Source: Gliomastix tumulicola
Lineage: Eukaryota > Ascomycota > Sordariomycetes > Hypocreales > Bionectriaceae
Reading direction: 5' to 3'
Assembly: GCA_001599755.1 (NCBI GenBank)
Contig: BCHX01000008.1
Span: forward strand, 2,108,001-2,172,000
Length of the DNA: 64,000 nt
Shown here: in pieces, positions 43,585 through 55,214 of the stretch
Position numbering within the stretch: the first letter of the stretch is position 1
How the letters are laid out: every line of letters begins with the position of its first letter
Program-made: the position numbers and the translations under genes
Notes under the pieces: generated by a model
The model's database searches: none
What the model saw: only the letters and a program-made list of their open reading frames with translations
Told to the model about the DNA's origin: nothing

Positions 43585-44296
43585 ATATAGATTGCGGTAA
43601 ATGATGGCTGAGATATGTTAAGATGTAGCAAGGTGAATTCACTGGGTGCCAGCAAGATATAATATAAAATTCGTTCCTGTGCAGCTTTGACAGAGGCTCA
43701 GGATGGGAGTGCATGAGGGTAGTGAAAGAAACAAATCGGTAGACGTTGAAAATCTCCCCGGCATTCTTCCAAGTCCGGTGACAAACTCCTACTACCACAG
43801 AGTCTAGATCTAACGGATTCAATTGCTGTATTTAATTGGGTGTGTTGCCTTCAGGGAGCTGTTAGACCGAGGTATCTAAGCGTAAAGCCCTAGTTAGTCT
43901 TGCAGTGAACGACCACCAGGATGCCCAAAACACGGTCCGTGAGCTGCCAAGTCTACGTAGCCAACTATTCAGGCTATACATCCCAGAGTCAAATGATATT
44001 ATTAAGGTAATCTCACCAGTACTTGTCTTATCTTGAAGATGCAATGTCCTCCGGCTGCTTGCGGCGAAACGAGGGAGGACAAGTGTAGGGTAGTTGGTGG
44101 GGTCGGCTCGTCGGGGGAAAATCGGCGTTCCAGTCGGTTCCTTTGTTGCGTTTGCTGCCTTTGTGATGAGTCAGTCAATCTTCTCCCTTATGCCGGGCGT
44201 CGGGCTAGCCTTTAAGTTCTTCCCCCTCCAACCCTCCTCCACCACACTTATCGCGACTTACCACAACTCCTCGAACCGAACAGCCAACGTCAAACC
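43585..44296. other. intergenic
   Basis: No gene is seen in about 710 nt. The 60 nt before 44297 are CT-rich (CCCCTCCAACCCTCCTCC), as is common in fungal 5' leaders. Confidence 0.5.
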
Positions 44297-47200
44297 ATGG
44301 GGCGCCTCGTAACCGTAGCGTCCTGCTCGCTCAGGTGTGTAGTGCTGTCATTTTCAACAAGTAGTGAGACCAGTCTAATCTCTGACATCACGTTCTAGGC
44401 AATGGGCGCTGGACTTTGAGGTATGTATCGGTCGTCCCTCTCTGGGCTTACGAATCCATGGCCTGTACTAATATCGCTCAGGGAAACACGGAGAGGATCA
44501 TTCAATCCATCCGGAAGGCGAAGGCAGCAGGCGCAAAGCTTCGCGTCGGACCGGTATGTACTGACCCGTTGATATCGCCAACCACCGGCTGCTGACCCCC
44601 GGCACAGGAGCTTGAAATCAGTGGTTATTCGTGCGGCGACCACTTTCTCGAGAGCGACACCTACCTTCAGAGCTGGGACATGCTGGTTCGCATCCTCTTG
44701 GATACAAGCTGCTACGACATCATCATCGATGTCGGCATGCCGATCTCGCACCGCAACGTCAACTATAATTGCCGCGTCTATATCCTCAACGGTAAGATCC
44801 TCTCCATCCGCCCCAAGATGGACCTGGCCAACGACGGCAACTATCGCGAGACTCGTTGGTTCACCCCTTGGCTGCGACCCACGGAATACGAGGAATTTCA
44901 CCTCCCCCGAATGCTGCAAAAGCTCCAGGGTGCCACCCACGTGTCCTTCGGAGACGTGGTCATCAGCACGCCCGACACGTGCTTCGGCGCTGAGACCTGC
45001 GAGGAGATGTGGTCTCCTGCGGCGCCGCATATCCCCATGAGTCTTGAGTGAGTAACTCCTGAGATTGTCAGGTCATTTTCCTGCATCCTAACGAGTCGTA
45101 GCGGAGTCGAGGTTTTCACCAACTCTTCCGCGAGCCACTTCTCGCTGCAGAAGCTCAACATTCGGATTCAAATCATCACAGAGGCGACCCGCAAGGCCGG
45201 TGGTCTGTACCTGTTCTCCAATTGCCAAGGTGAATCTCCCTCTTACTTTGTAACTGCCAATCACTAACACTAGATACATAGGCGGAGACGGTGAGCGACT
45301 GTATTTTGACGGTTGTGCAATGATCATCCTCAATGGCGAGCTCCTCGCCCAGAGTCCTCAGTTCTCTCTCAACGAGGTAGACGTCATCACTGCTACGGTT
45401 GATCTGGAAGATATTCGCGCCTACCGACAGTCGATGTCGCGCAACCTGCAGGCGGCGAGGAGCACTGTGAAGTACCAGCGGATCCAGACTCCCTTTGAGC
45501 TCAGCCCCGATGAGGAGGACTCCGATCTCCGACGCCAACCAACCGTGTCCCGTGAGCCTTCGTATTTCGGCGTCGCTGAGGAAGTCGCTCTTGTAAGTTC
45601 TTAGTTACCTGATGGTGTACGTTTACTGACCTCTAAGTGTGCTGGATGCTATCTCTGGGACTACCTTGCGCGAAGCAAGTCTACTGGATAGTATGTTCAC
45701 CAATCTGGAATGACTTCACGCAAAGCTGATCATATCTAGTTTGATCCCATTGTCTGGAGGCTTAGACTCGTGCTCGACTGGTAAGTTCTCCCGAATCTGG
45801 TCGATTCGATCTTGTTCTGATCCCTCCCTAGCGGTTCTTGTGTTCAGCATGTGTCGTCTGGCCATGAGCGCCCTGAACGACGGCAACGAGACAGTCATCG
45901 CCACCCTGAAGCGCTTGTTTGGTGATGCGCCTCTCCCCAAGACGGCCCACGAGCTATGCAACAGGGTCTTGCATACTGTGTACATGGGCATGTCGAAGCA
46001 GAGCTCTCACGAGACCCGACAGCGTGCGAAGGATCTCGCCGCAAGCATCGGCTCCTATCACCTGAACACGGATATTGATGAAATCTACGAAGCCCAGAAG
46101 AAACTCGTCTCTACCACTCTCCATGCCGACTTCAAGTTCCGGATGGAAGGAGGAACGGAGGCTGAGGGCCTCATGCTGCAGAATATCCAGGCACGCACAC
46201 GTATGGTCACGGCTTACCAGTTCGCCCAGGCTCTTCCTATCACCCGAAAGCTTGTTGGTGGAGGCGGCATTCTCGTCCTGGGCAGTGCAAACGTTGGAGA
46301 GAGTGAGTGATTCTGGATTCTGCTTGATGAATTAGGCTAACCAAATGCCAGGCTTGAGAGGATACTTCACGAAAGGTTTGTCTTGAGCAGACACCCTCAC
46401 GCAAGTATGAGCTAACTGTCTTTCGCAGGTGATGCAAGTTTTGGTAAGCACAAGAGCGTACCTCATAGTCACTGTCGAATTAACGATTGTAGCCGATATA
46501 AACCCTATTGGGTCTATGGATGTAAGTTGGCATCTCTATAGCATCGTACCATTTTCCATGGCTGACAGCTCCCTTCCCTTCAGAAACACGACCTGTCTCG
46601 CCTGCTCACATGGGCCAAGGTGGCATTTGAGCTACCCGTTCTTGAGGAATTCCTCACCGCGACCCCGACCGCAGAACTCGAGCCTGTCACCGAGGACTAC
46701 GTCCAGAGCGACGAGCGCGACATGGGCATGTCCTACGCAGAGCTCACCCTCTTCGGTCGTCTGCGGAAGGAGAGGAAGATGGGGCCGTACTCGTGCTTCA
46801 CCCATCTCGTCCACGTCTGGGGCAAGGACCGAGAGAAGGCCGAGGGCGATACGAACCCTTCGCTGGAGCCTGCGGAGATTGCCGTGAAGGTCAAGCGATT
46901 CTTCGGATTCTAGTGAGTCATGATGTTCGCCTGAGATGGATTTAGTTGTCTCTAACATTTGACCAGCGCCATCAACCGCCACAAGCAGACTACCCTTACT
47001 CCCGCTTGTAAGTTGCCCCCTATGCTATGCTACGTTGGGATTGTGCTAACTCCTCCGGCTCGTGTAGTGCATTGGTATGATATTCGCGTACATTGGCATT
47101 TGATCGACTGTTTCTAATGACCTTTGACGTATAGCAACGATTACAGCTGTGACGATAATCGTTTCGGTAAGCCCGCCTACATATTTCTCACGAAGAAAGT

Positions 47201-47396
47201 TGTGCTGACCGTAACTTCCTGTTCCTAGATCTGCGGCCGTTTCTCTGTGCGTAGCGACATATCTACATTTTTGTTCTTTAGGTTTCTAAGCTAACTATCT
47301 CTAGACCCGTCCTTCTGGCAGAGCTGGAGCTTCAAGAGAATTGACCGTGAGGTTGCACGACTTGAGAAGGCAAAGGGAGTATCAGCTTCGCCTTAG
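44297..47396 (+). CDS. glutamine-dependent NAD+ synthetase homologue, diverged
   Basis: Eighteen exons give 720 aa, close to yeast Qns1 length: 44297-44334, 44399-44420, 44482-44553, 44608-45047, 45102-45229, 45282-45592, 45638-45690, 45740-45780, 45832-46302, 46352-46375, 46429-46443, 46493-46521, 46584-46912, 46967-47007, 47068-47074, 47135-47166, 47229-47246, 47305-47396. The nitrilase-type glutaminase domain keeps its triad Glu45, Lys114 and Cys175 (GPELE, RPKM, ETCEE). The synthetase domain keeps the P-loop SGGLDSCST at about 359-367. The C-terminus has DDNRFDLRPFLYPSFW. The enzyme amidates deamido-NAD+ using glutamine and ATP. Several conserved positions differ: NVGE for the usual NVDE, KGD for KYD, and SNCQGGDGE for the usual ANQ-x-GCDGD. 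Exon 15 is 7 nt. The divergence suggests a paralogue. Confidence 0.87.
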
Positions 47397-47768
47397 ATAT
47401 GGAATTCTGGATATGGTTATATGGTCTGGAAATGATAGATTGGAGCTTATGTACAGGCTATGTATTGGGACGCAATGGTACGTGATCACTTAGGTCTACC
47501 ATATTGTTGTTCAAGCACGTGACTCCCGCCTGCGATCAAATGATCAGTGAATTTGGATTAACCGCAGCGAGAGTCGTATAGGAGGGACGGAGACTATTAA
47601 GAACGCTCTTCTATTATTGCAATAAAGGAGTACTTGTCCTAGATGACCCCCTAAAGATTCGTAGTGGAAGGTTAGGTGAAAGATATGAAACAGGAGGAGA
47701 AGAAAAGGGATACCTATGTTACGGGAGATCTCGAGAGCTGTACTTTCGAAATTATTCCCCTCCATCTG
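47397..47768. other. convergent 3' intergenic
   Basis: AT-rich 3' space between convergent genes. Nothing further is recognised. Confidence 0.5.
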
Positions 47769-50700
47769 TCACTTCTCAAGACGGTCTCTCCTATTCTTAG
47801 CATGAAACTTCGGTAGGTGCAATAGACCGAATCGACCAAGCGTCAGTGAATAGTCCAATGCAGTTCTTCCAGAGGAATCAGGAATCCACACATCTATTCC
47901 CTCGACTTCGTGCAATATCTCGATCACTCCATATGACCCACTGGAGGCGGCCCAGCTCAAAGCAGTCTTTCCAGTGTTGTCAAACGAGTTGACGTCGATG
48001 GCGTCGGTGTCGAGAAGAAGTTGAACTTTCTCGTGTTGATAAGGCGAATTGCTGCGACTGCATACCCAAGCCAAAACCGTTCGGCCCATGTGGTCTCGTG
48101 CATTGATTTCAAGGCCTGGGACGGACAGCAGACGGCCAAAGATGTCGCTGTCACCGCTCGTAGCTGCCCAGAATAGTGGCGAGTGGCCATGTTGATCCTG
48201 GACATTCACGTGAACAGCTTTGACTTGCAGCAAGTTTTCGACCGTCCCCAAACTAGACCAACTAGTGACTGCCCACGAGAGTGGGGTTCGTCCACTATTG
48301 TCGCAGAGATTGACGTTGATGCTAATCTTCTTCAAGAGATGAAAGACCGCATATCCATCGCCTAATTCTGCCGCACTTGATAATGGCGTACGCCCATCGT
48401 AGTCTTGTAGGTCAACTTGAATAGTGGACACTGCTAGGAGAAGATCTACTATAAGGCCGTGGCGTCTAAGAACTGCCCACGCCAAGGGTGTTCGTCCACA
48501 ATCGTCGTAAAGATTGACGTTGATGTCTCTCGCCGCCAAGAGGCGAGCGACTATGAATGAGTCGCCTAATTCTGCTGCTAGTGATAATGGTGTTCGCCCA
48601 TGGCTATCTTGTAGGTTGACCTGAACGCCAGATACCGATAAGAATACGTCGGCAATGAGTTCATGGCGTCTAAGAACTGCCCACGCTAAGGGCGTTCGTC
48701 CACTGTTGTCGCAAAGATTGACGTTGGTGTCTCTCGCCGCCAAGAGACGAGAGACTATGGATGAGTCGCCTAATTCTGCTGCTAGTGATAATGGTGTTCG
48801 CCCATGGCTGTCTTGTAGGTTGACCTGAGCGCCAGATACCGACAAAAATACGTCGACGATGAGTTCATTGCGTGAGAGAACTGCCCACACCAAGGGTGTT
48901 TGTCCACTGTTGTCATAAAGATTAACGTTGATATCTCTCGCCGCCAAGAGACAAGCGACTATAGATAAGTCACCTAATTCTGCTGCCAGAGATAACGGTG
49001 TTCGCCCATGGCTATCTTGCAGATTGACCTGAACGCCAGATACCGCTAAGAAAGCGTCAACGACGAGTTCATTGCGTGAGAGAACTGCCCACGCTAATGG
49101 GGTTATCCCACCGTTGTCTTGAGAGTTGATCATGACACCTTCTAGATCCTTCATACGCCTCACAACCTGTAATTGTCCCGACGAGGCTGCCCATGATAAT
49201 GGTGTCCGTCCGTCCTTGTCTCTTGCGTTGATGTCGACGCTGGGAAGTTTTGTCAAAAGAGGGATGAGACCCTGTGCTCCTAGTTCGGCGGCATAGGATA
49301 GCGGTGTGCGGCCATCAGCATCCTTCACTTCGGCGTAGGTATCGCTTGTCGCGGTGACCAAAAGCTTCGCAAGGTCATTGTGGCCACATTTGATAGCGTA
49401 TGACAACGACGTTTGGCCTGACAGGTCTGGCTCGAGGGCTTCCTCCGGCCTACTTTCCAGGAGCTGCTTCGCTACCTGCTGAAGGCCATGCTCGGCAGCA
49501 TAGGAAAGTGGTGTTCTGCCCAGGGTATCTCGGGATTGGTGGGTGGCTGTAGTAAGTAGCAAACCCAAGGCCGATTCATGATCCTTTGCGGCTGCAACAA
49601 GTATAGGGTGCTTCCATGTCTCCCGCGGCGATTCAACCGGCAAGCCCATTTGGAGAGCCAGTCGGAGCAGCTCCGTCCAATTATTCTCAGCAAACAGGTA
49701 AACCTGGCCGGCGGCAAGAGTGTGGCGACACCCGCCCACCTTCTCGAAGAGTATGTGGATGCGCAGCCATGACGAGAAGTCGAACCGACGCAGAAACTCG
49801 TCCTGGGGAGTGCTCTTAGATGATCCGGAGTTCGCGTGGACGAATATATACGCGTTGGCGTAGTCGAGAAAAGGAAAGGTTTTGGAGATTGCAGTTTGCA
49901 ACGGCAACACAATTGCCATCGGCGCGTCGACCACCGATATACGGGCGGGGAAGATCGTTGATGTGTTAACCTTGGTGTAGAACTCGCAGCACGCACGTAG
50001 TCGATCGTGGCTTGTTGTAGCGAAATCCTGGCCCTGTGAGAAGCCTGGCCACAGTTTTTCGGTACCGGCATCTTTGAGGAAGAAGTCCCTGACAGACTCG
50101 TGTATGAACTGGACAGTAGGCACACTCGCCTTGGTCAGTTCAGCGAGTCCTTTCGACGAGCTGAGAATAAAAAGCTCCATATGATCTTTAGTAACGTAGT
50201 TGGGGTCCCATGCCATCAACGTCTCTGGTTCCGGGTTGATGCCGGAGTGAAGGGCGAAGAAAAACTCCTCTTTGGTCAGCGGTCGCTCTGCAAACAAAAT
50301 CCATTGAACGCAAAGAAGAAACCGGTCCATATTGACTGCATCTCGCGAGATGATAGTCGCAAACAGCTTGCTGAGCTCAGATGGGAGTTCTTGTACCTGC
50401 CGCTTAATGAACAGTACGTCCCCCCTGGCAAATGCGTCTCGGAGGGTCTCAACGACGAGGACGACCCAAATGAAGACGCCCGCCGCCTTAGAGAGTATGA
50501 TACCAGCGACTTCATTGACGGCTGCACCGCTGGTTTTGCTGCGCAGTTTGCTGTGAACGTACGCCTCGATATCCCGCGAATGACCGGCCTGCTGCTCCAG
50601 CACAGTTCGAAGGCACGGCTGGATCTGGACGTGAGGATAGTGTCGACTCGACAGGCAGGCGTAGAATTGGGTTGTATTCCGGAAAGCAGCGTTGCCTAAA

Positions 50701-52408
50701 TCTTCAAGAATCTCAACCATATCATGTATCTGGGCTTCATCGCACTCATCAAGGGCGTCGATAAAACAGGTCAACCGTCGATGTCCGAGGTTCTCGATGA
50801 CAGTGCGGAACGTGTTCTGCAGCTTGGGCAAGGTCCACGTAATCGATCCCTGCTGAGCCCGGAAGCCCAACAGACAAGCGAGATCCGGGAAAGCTTTCAG
50901 GATGTGAAAGAGCAGCGATCGGTACATGCCCTCCGTCGACCTTTCTAGCTCAACGCCTCGAGCGTTGAAGAAGAAAGAGACAACTGCTGTATCTAGGTTG
51001 GGCACCGAGGCCGTCTGCATTTGGGCAAAGAGAAACTTCATCATGGTCGATTTCCCTGCTCCAGGTTTGCCGCTAATCCAAAGGAATCCGTGATGGGACG
51101 CGTACTCTGCCGGATCTAGCCATGCCAGATAGCTTGGACTCTGTGGGAACCACACACACGTTTGGCTGAGCGCCGGCTTGATTGTGTCATAGCGAGACTC
51201 GATCTCGTCGAAGATGAGCGAGTCCAAGAGAAGATTCTGTGTTTCCCACATTGCCGACATGTCTGGCCCCATACGGTTAGCGAGATTTCGAGTTCTCAGC
51301 CTGGGGAGGCTCGCTTACCAACTGTAGGTTTTGGCACGCTTATTTCTGGCTCTGGAACACTAGAGGGAGTTACCAGCAGGAGTTCCTTTGCATAGGCTGC
51401 TGCCGTGGCCGCGGCATACTCCTGCCAGTCCTTGTTCTTGTGGGAGTCCGAGTAGTCGCAGACCCCGCGGATCACCAGACAGGAGAAACCGTCCATCAGA
51501 CCGGCTGCCTCCATCTCAAAACAGAGAACGTTGAGGGTTTCTGACATGTCTTTCCGTGTTTGCCCATCTTTGATCACCCTGTTGCCGGATGCAATCCCTC
51601 CGTAATGAATCGCTGGGGCGTTGCTCGGGCGTGGTCGGCGGACTTTGAGCTCGGCCTTGTCACAAGCCTGACAGCGGTCTAGTGACTGATCTCGAGACGG
51701 CACGTGGTTATACGTGTGGCGGTAAAGATGGTCTGGTGTCTCGGGTCGTGCATAATGATTCATGTTTGGATGATTCCGCTCCAACATGTTCTGAATGAAG
51801 GCAGGCATTTGACTCGGCGCCATCTCGTGATTCGCCTTCAGCTTTGATACGGCTGTCAAGAGCACAGGTGGCGGCCGGGTAGGAATACCCGTGTTGTGAA
51901 AGCGACCGTCAGTCAGGACCTTCCCAAGATCATACTGAATGACCTGATCACCCACAACGACATCACCGAGCCGCACATCTGCTCCCGAGTCGGGGACCCC
52001 GCCACCGATACCAACCATCAGCCGCCTCTCAATGTGTGGGAAGGTCGTCAGCATGTTGGCTCCCACGATAGCAGCGTTATTCGTTCCGTACTGCCCAGCT
52101 GGAAGGCAGGCCATGGCGATGTTGTGCGGGCCTATCGCGCCCAACGTGTATGTGTTGATGTCGTGAGTGCTGCTGGGGAGGGCTTCATGTATCTCGTCGA
52201 GCATCGCCTGGCCCGCGGCCATCTCCTTGGGCAGAGCGCATATCCAGCCGATGGTGTAGTCTTGGTTTCGCAGGCGCCTGGCCGTGGATTGGCGGTAGGG
52301 GAGGTGGGCTTGCTGTGCCCGCTTGGTGCGATCGGGCGAGAATTCCGCCTGTCCCTGGCTTCTTGTCCGCTTTCGACTGCGGTCCCCCGGATTCGCGTGG
52401 TCTGCCAT
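47769..52408 (-). CDS. fungal NLR: PNP_UDP + NACHT + ankyrin repeats
   Basis: Two exons (51319-52408, 47769-51262; 56-nt intron) give 1527 aa. After a basic lead, the N-terminal domain (about 50-350) is a nucleoside-phosphorylase-like PNP_UDP module (YTIGWICALPKEMAAG, GIGGGVPD, CFEMEAAGLM, IRGVCDYSDSHKN). The NACHT domain starts with WISGKPGAGKST (Walker A) and has FIDALDECDE (Walker B). A winged-helix region follows. From about residue 930 to the end come roughly 18 ankyrin repeats. NLRs with this order act in fungal allorecognition and perhaps in immunity against other organisms; the ankyrin part is the expected sensor. The repeats at 48268-49287 are nearly identical in DNA. Confidence 0.92.
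48268..49287 (-). repeat. 204-bp tandem repeats inside the ankyrin region of the NLR
   Basis: The string ACTGCCCAC recurs at 48268, 48472, 48676, 48880 and 49084, an exact 204-bp period. Each unit codes for 68 residues, two ankyrin repeats, with the pattern VNLQDSHGRTPLSLAAELGD then a short variable block then NVNL-DNSG-TPL-WAV. Units differ at only a modest fraction of positions, and differences cluster in the loop segments. In-frame, near-identical units point to recent duplication or gene conversion. Confidence 0.85.
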
Positions 52409-52786
52409 CTCGGCAGCAGATAGAGCGTGCGGCTATGCCCAGGGGTGAGTAGCACACTGCGGGGTTACAATGACTGCCTCACGGGCACCGTCGTGACTGT
52501 CGCATTGTGAGAAGGATGGAAAAATCCTGGAGAAGATTGTGGATGGCCGCTGCTTATCATGGAAGTTGCTGCCAAGCTGAACTTGGACAGGGGCGTTATA
52601 GCGGGCGTTGTGGCGCATGACTTCAGCCTCCAGCACTGCCCCAATATGCGCTGGCTGCGGGTGTGGGAACCATTGATATCTGCATGCAAGACTGTTGATG
52701 TCAGCGGTCGAGCCGCTGCCATAGGCGTAGGCAAAGCTGGCTAGCTCTGCCCCTCCTAGGCTCGGTCTTTTTTTTTTTTTCTTTAC

Positions 52787-52807
52787 GTGTGTGTGTGTGT
52801 GTGTGTG
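52787..52807 (+). repeat. (GT)n microsatellite
   Basis: About ten GT units, directly after a poly-T and CTTTAC spacer. Confidence 0.9.
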
Positions 52808-53040
52808 CCTCTCGATCGGTTCTGCGAGGGATCTTTCGATCGCGTCTGTGAGGGCTCTTTCAATTGATCGGGCCTGCAAGGGGTCTATTGGCCGGGCTGC
52901 TTCAATCGGGCTGCTTCAGTCAGGCCTGCGAGTCGCCCGTCAATCGGGCTGCCTCAACCGGGCCTGCGACGGGTCTGCGAGAGGTCTGTTAGCCGGGCCT
53001 GTTCAATTAGGTCTGCAAGGGATCTGCCTGTAAGGGCGTT
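52808..53040 (+). repeat. degenerate short tandem repeats, CGGGCCTGC/AAGGGTCT core
   Basis: Copies of CGGGC(C/T)TGC followed by GA(G/C)GGGTCT recur roughly every 20-32 nt with many substitutions. It is an old minisatellite; the open frame across it (52791-53033, repeating Ser/Arg/Ala/Gly) is a by-product. Confidence 0.65.
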
Positions 53041-53423
53041 GGAAGGCCGCGCTGCTTGGAAGAGGTTGTTTTCATCTACAAATTGGATAAGAGGGGAGGT
53101 TGTGTTTTGACCCCCCAGCCTGCCAGCAGCTTTGCCTACGGCACCTGCCTCGTCTCTTTGCCTCGTCCGCCTGGCCGCGTAATCTGCCTCTTGGAGGGCA
53201 GGTGCTTACGATAGCCTTCCTGCCTCAAGATGCAAGTACCTTTGTATTTTTTCGGTACGAAGGTACATCCAAGTGACCAATCACCACCCTGGGATTTAGG
53301 CTTTGACCAATGGCCGATTGAAGCGTGAGGAACTAACTGCCTCTCATTTAATTGCAAAGACACTTGATGCTATAAAACGAACGTCAAGACGACACTCTGG
53401 CGACGCAAATACAACTCTCCTCG

Positions 53424-54224
53424 CTAAAGCTTCGTAGCCCCGACAACGGGCCCTCCGGCACCGCCCTGCTGTACAAGCACAACAGCATCAAGGCCATGCT
53501 GCATAGCAGATCTCGCCATCGGGAGTGCCACCTCGACATCTCCTCCCGCCCATTCTCCGACCTTTATAACATTCTGCACCACGTTGCGGTGGGGGATCTT
53601 CTTCCCCTTGTTGGGCCCCTTGCCCGCCTTGACAGTCTCGTCGCCGGCCTTGTAGACGACAACCGTGATGTCATAGGGCTTCTCTCCCTCGCCCATCGGC
53701 TTGTCTGAGTCGATGCGGATGTGCGTGTCGTTGGCATCAACGTAAATGTGCCAGTCCATTGACCTCTGCATGCCTCTGGCACGGTCAACAAGCGCCTCCA
53801 GGTCGGCTTTCTCCTGAGCGCCGGACGCATCTACAGCGCCGTTGACGACGACATGCGGCGTTGAGATGCTGGTCCTGTTCCACTTGCTGATGTACGCTCG
53901 CTGGCGCGAGTCGGCCGCAGAGGTCGCAAGCGTGTCCTTCCATCCGAGATGGTCGAACAGCGTGACGGGGAAGGTCAGCACGACGAGGTTGGGCTGGGCC
54001 GCCGTGCTGGCGTGTATGACAGGGAGGGCCTTGGGGCAGGCGGCGCAGCCCTGCGACTGGAAGAGCTCCAGGACGGCGAGCGGCTCAAAGCTGACGAAGC
54101 AGGCGGACGTGTGCACGTGGGACGGGTCTTCGTTGAGGGGGTGGCCGTCCGGGCCGAGCGTGACGGAGCAGACGAGAGGAGCTTTCTTGTTGCGGCGGAA
54201 GATCTTGCGGAGGAGGGAAGCCAT
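53424..54224 (-). CDS. DUF1223 family thioredoxin-like protein
   Basis: A single exon gives 266 aa. The core LAVLELFQSQGCAACPKALPV has the CxxC pair of the DUF1223 family, whose bacterial members have the form VELFTSQGCSSCP. VLTFPVTLFDHLGWKD and the YISKWNRTSISTPHVVVNG segment are the other conserved blocks (W/Y-D-x-LGW and TPQ-hVNG). A 45-residue N-terminal lead (basic, then LGPDGHPLNEDPSHVHTSA) precedes it and is not a signal peptide. DUF1223 has a thioredoxin-like fold; the biochemical role is not established. Lack of introns and wide bacterial presence of the family would fit an old transfer, but this is only a possibility. Confidence 0.85.
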   Translation of the reverse strand: MASLLRKIFRRNKKAPLVCSVTLGPDGHPLNEDPSHVHTSACFVSFEPLAVLELFQSQGCAACPKALPVIHASTAAQPNLVVLTFPVTLFDHLGWKDTLATSAADSRQRAYISKWNRTSISTPHVVVNGAVDASGAQEKADLEALVDRARGMQRSMDWHIYVDANDTHIRIDSDKPMGEGEKPYDITVVVYKAGDETVKAGKGPNKGKKIPHRNVVQNVIKVGEWAGGDVEVALPMARSAMQHGLDAVVLVQQGGAGGPVVGATKL

Positions 54225-55214
54225 CGTGGAAAGGATGGGTCAGGTTCGAAGACTAGAGAAGAAAGAACAGTTCGAATATGTTTGGCTGGGAGGTTCCTGT
54301 AAAGACTTGCGAGAGAGGCTGGTTTGTGATGCCCTTCATTGCTCCGTCATGAGGGCCTCGGTCTCCTTTTAAATCCCAACACAGCTCTCGAGTTCAGTCT
54401 GCTTCAACATCAGCATTCTTATTAAGTATATGACATCTTTCAGCCGGCGCCCTGGTAGGGCTGCGTCGTGTGCGCTCTTGGCTTGTCTCGTCTCACGCAC
54501 ATTGTGGATCGAAATAGCAGCCACATCGTGGAATGCTTCCCTAAACGGACACAATTTTCGACGGGTCATTCATTATGCTTATTGGAATCTGCATGGGTCT
54601 CCGCATCGTATTGCAAGGGTGTGACAGCCGCAATCTTCGGCTCTCTCTCTCTCTCACGCCATCGATCCAGGGGCCTTTCAGCTCGTCAAATGCTGTCGAA
54701 AGCAGACAAAATCTTCAATGGCTGTGAAATAATGCGGACGGGTCATCGTGGGGTCATCTCCACACTGCCACGAGCACTTCATAGGCCACACTGAAGCTGT
54801 AAGGCGTATTGAGGATTGAAACTTGGTACTGCGCAAGCTAATGATCCTGATATTTGCCCCGTGTGCACTCGAGAGTGGCGTTCCTATTTCTTCTTCTCGT
54901 TCTCTTACCTCAGACGAGCCTACAGAGGAGGGAGCTAGCACATTCCAGGCTTCATTGCCCGACATTATCTGCTTCCTTCTCACGACATAATTCCAAATAG
55001 TAGTCGACGCTTTGTGATTCTGTCAGGACGCGATAAATAGAAACATCAAGCAGTATTCATGCTATCTGGACATTATATATAGAGGTCACCGTCCCGTGCA
55101 AGTTCGTCTCAAGCCATCCCATCCATCCAACCGCAACACAGTCTTGCCACCCCCCCTTCCATCTCCCTATCTAAGCCTTCTTCTATCTACCTCTTTCCAT
55201 TCTTCATTATCAAG
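54225..55214. other. divergent promoter region
   Basis: The region holds a (CT)n run at 54641-54655 and the TATA element of the hydrolase gene. Short open frames on both strands are unsupported. Confidence 0.5.
55074..55081 (+). promoter_or_regulatory. TATA element of the secreted hydrolase gene
   Basis: TATATATA lies about 135 nt upstream of the ATG at 55215. A CT-rich leader (CCACCCCCCCTTCC, CTATCTACCTC) lies in between. Confidence 0.45.

Larger units (their letters stand above)
52409..53423. other. gene-poor stretch with simple repeats
   Basis: It holds a T-run (52768-52780), a (GT)n tract (52787-52807) and degenerate CGGGCCTGC-type repeats (52808-53040). A TATAAAA element at 53371 on the + strand has no + strand gene next to it. 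No gene is called. Confidence 0.5.

Noticed and set aside
52791..53033. 80-aa Ser/Arg/Ala-rich frame
   Set aside because: It is the translation of degenerate tandem repeats, not a gene.
53371..53410. + strand TATAAAA with a CT-rich leader, like a promoter
   Set aside because: The only gene downstream is on the minus strand; plus-strand frames there are shadows of the DUF1223 gene.
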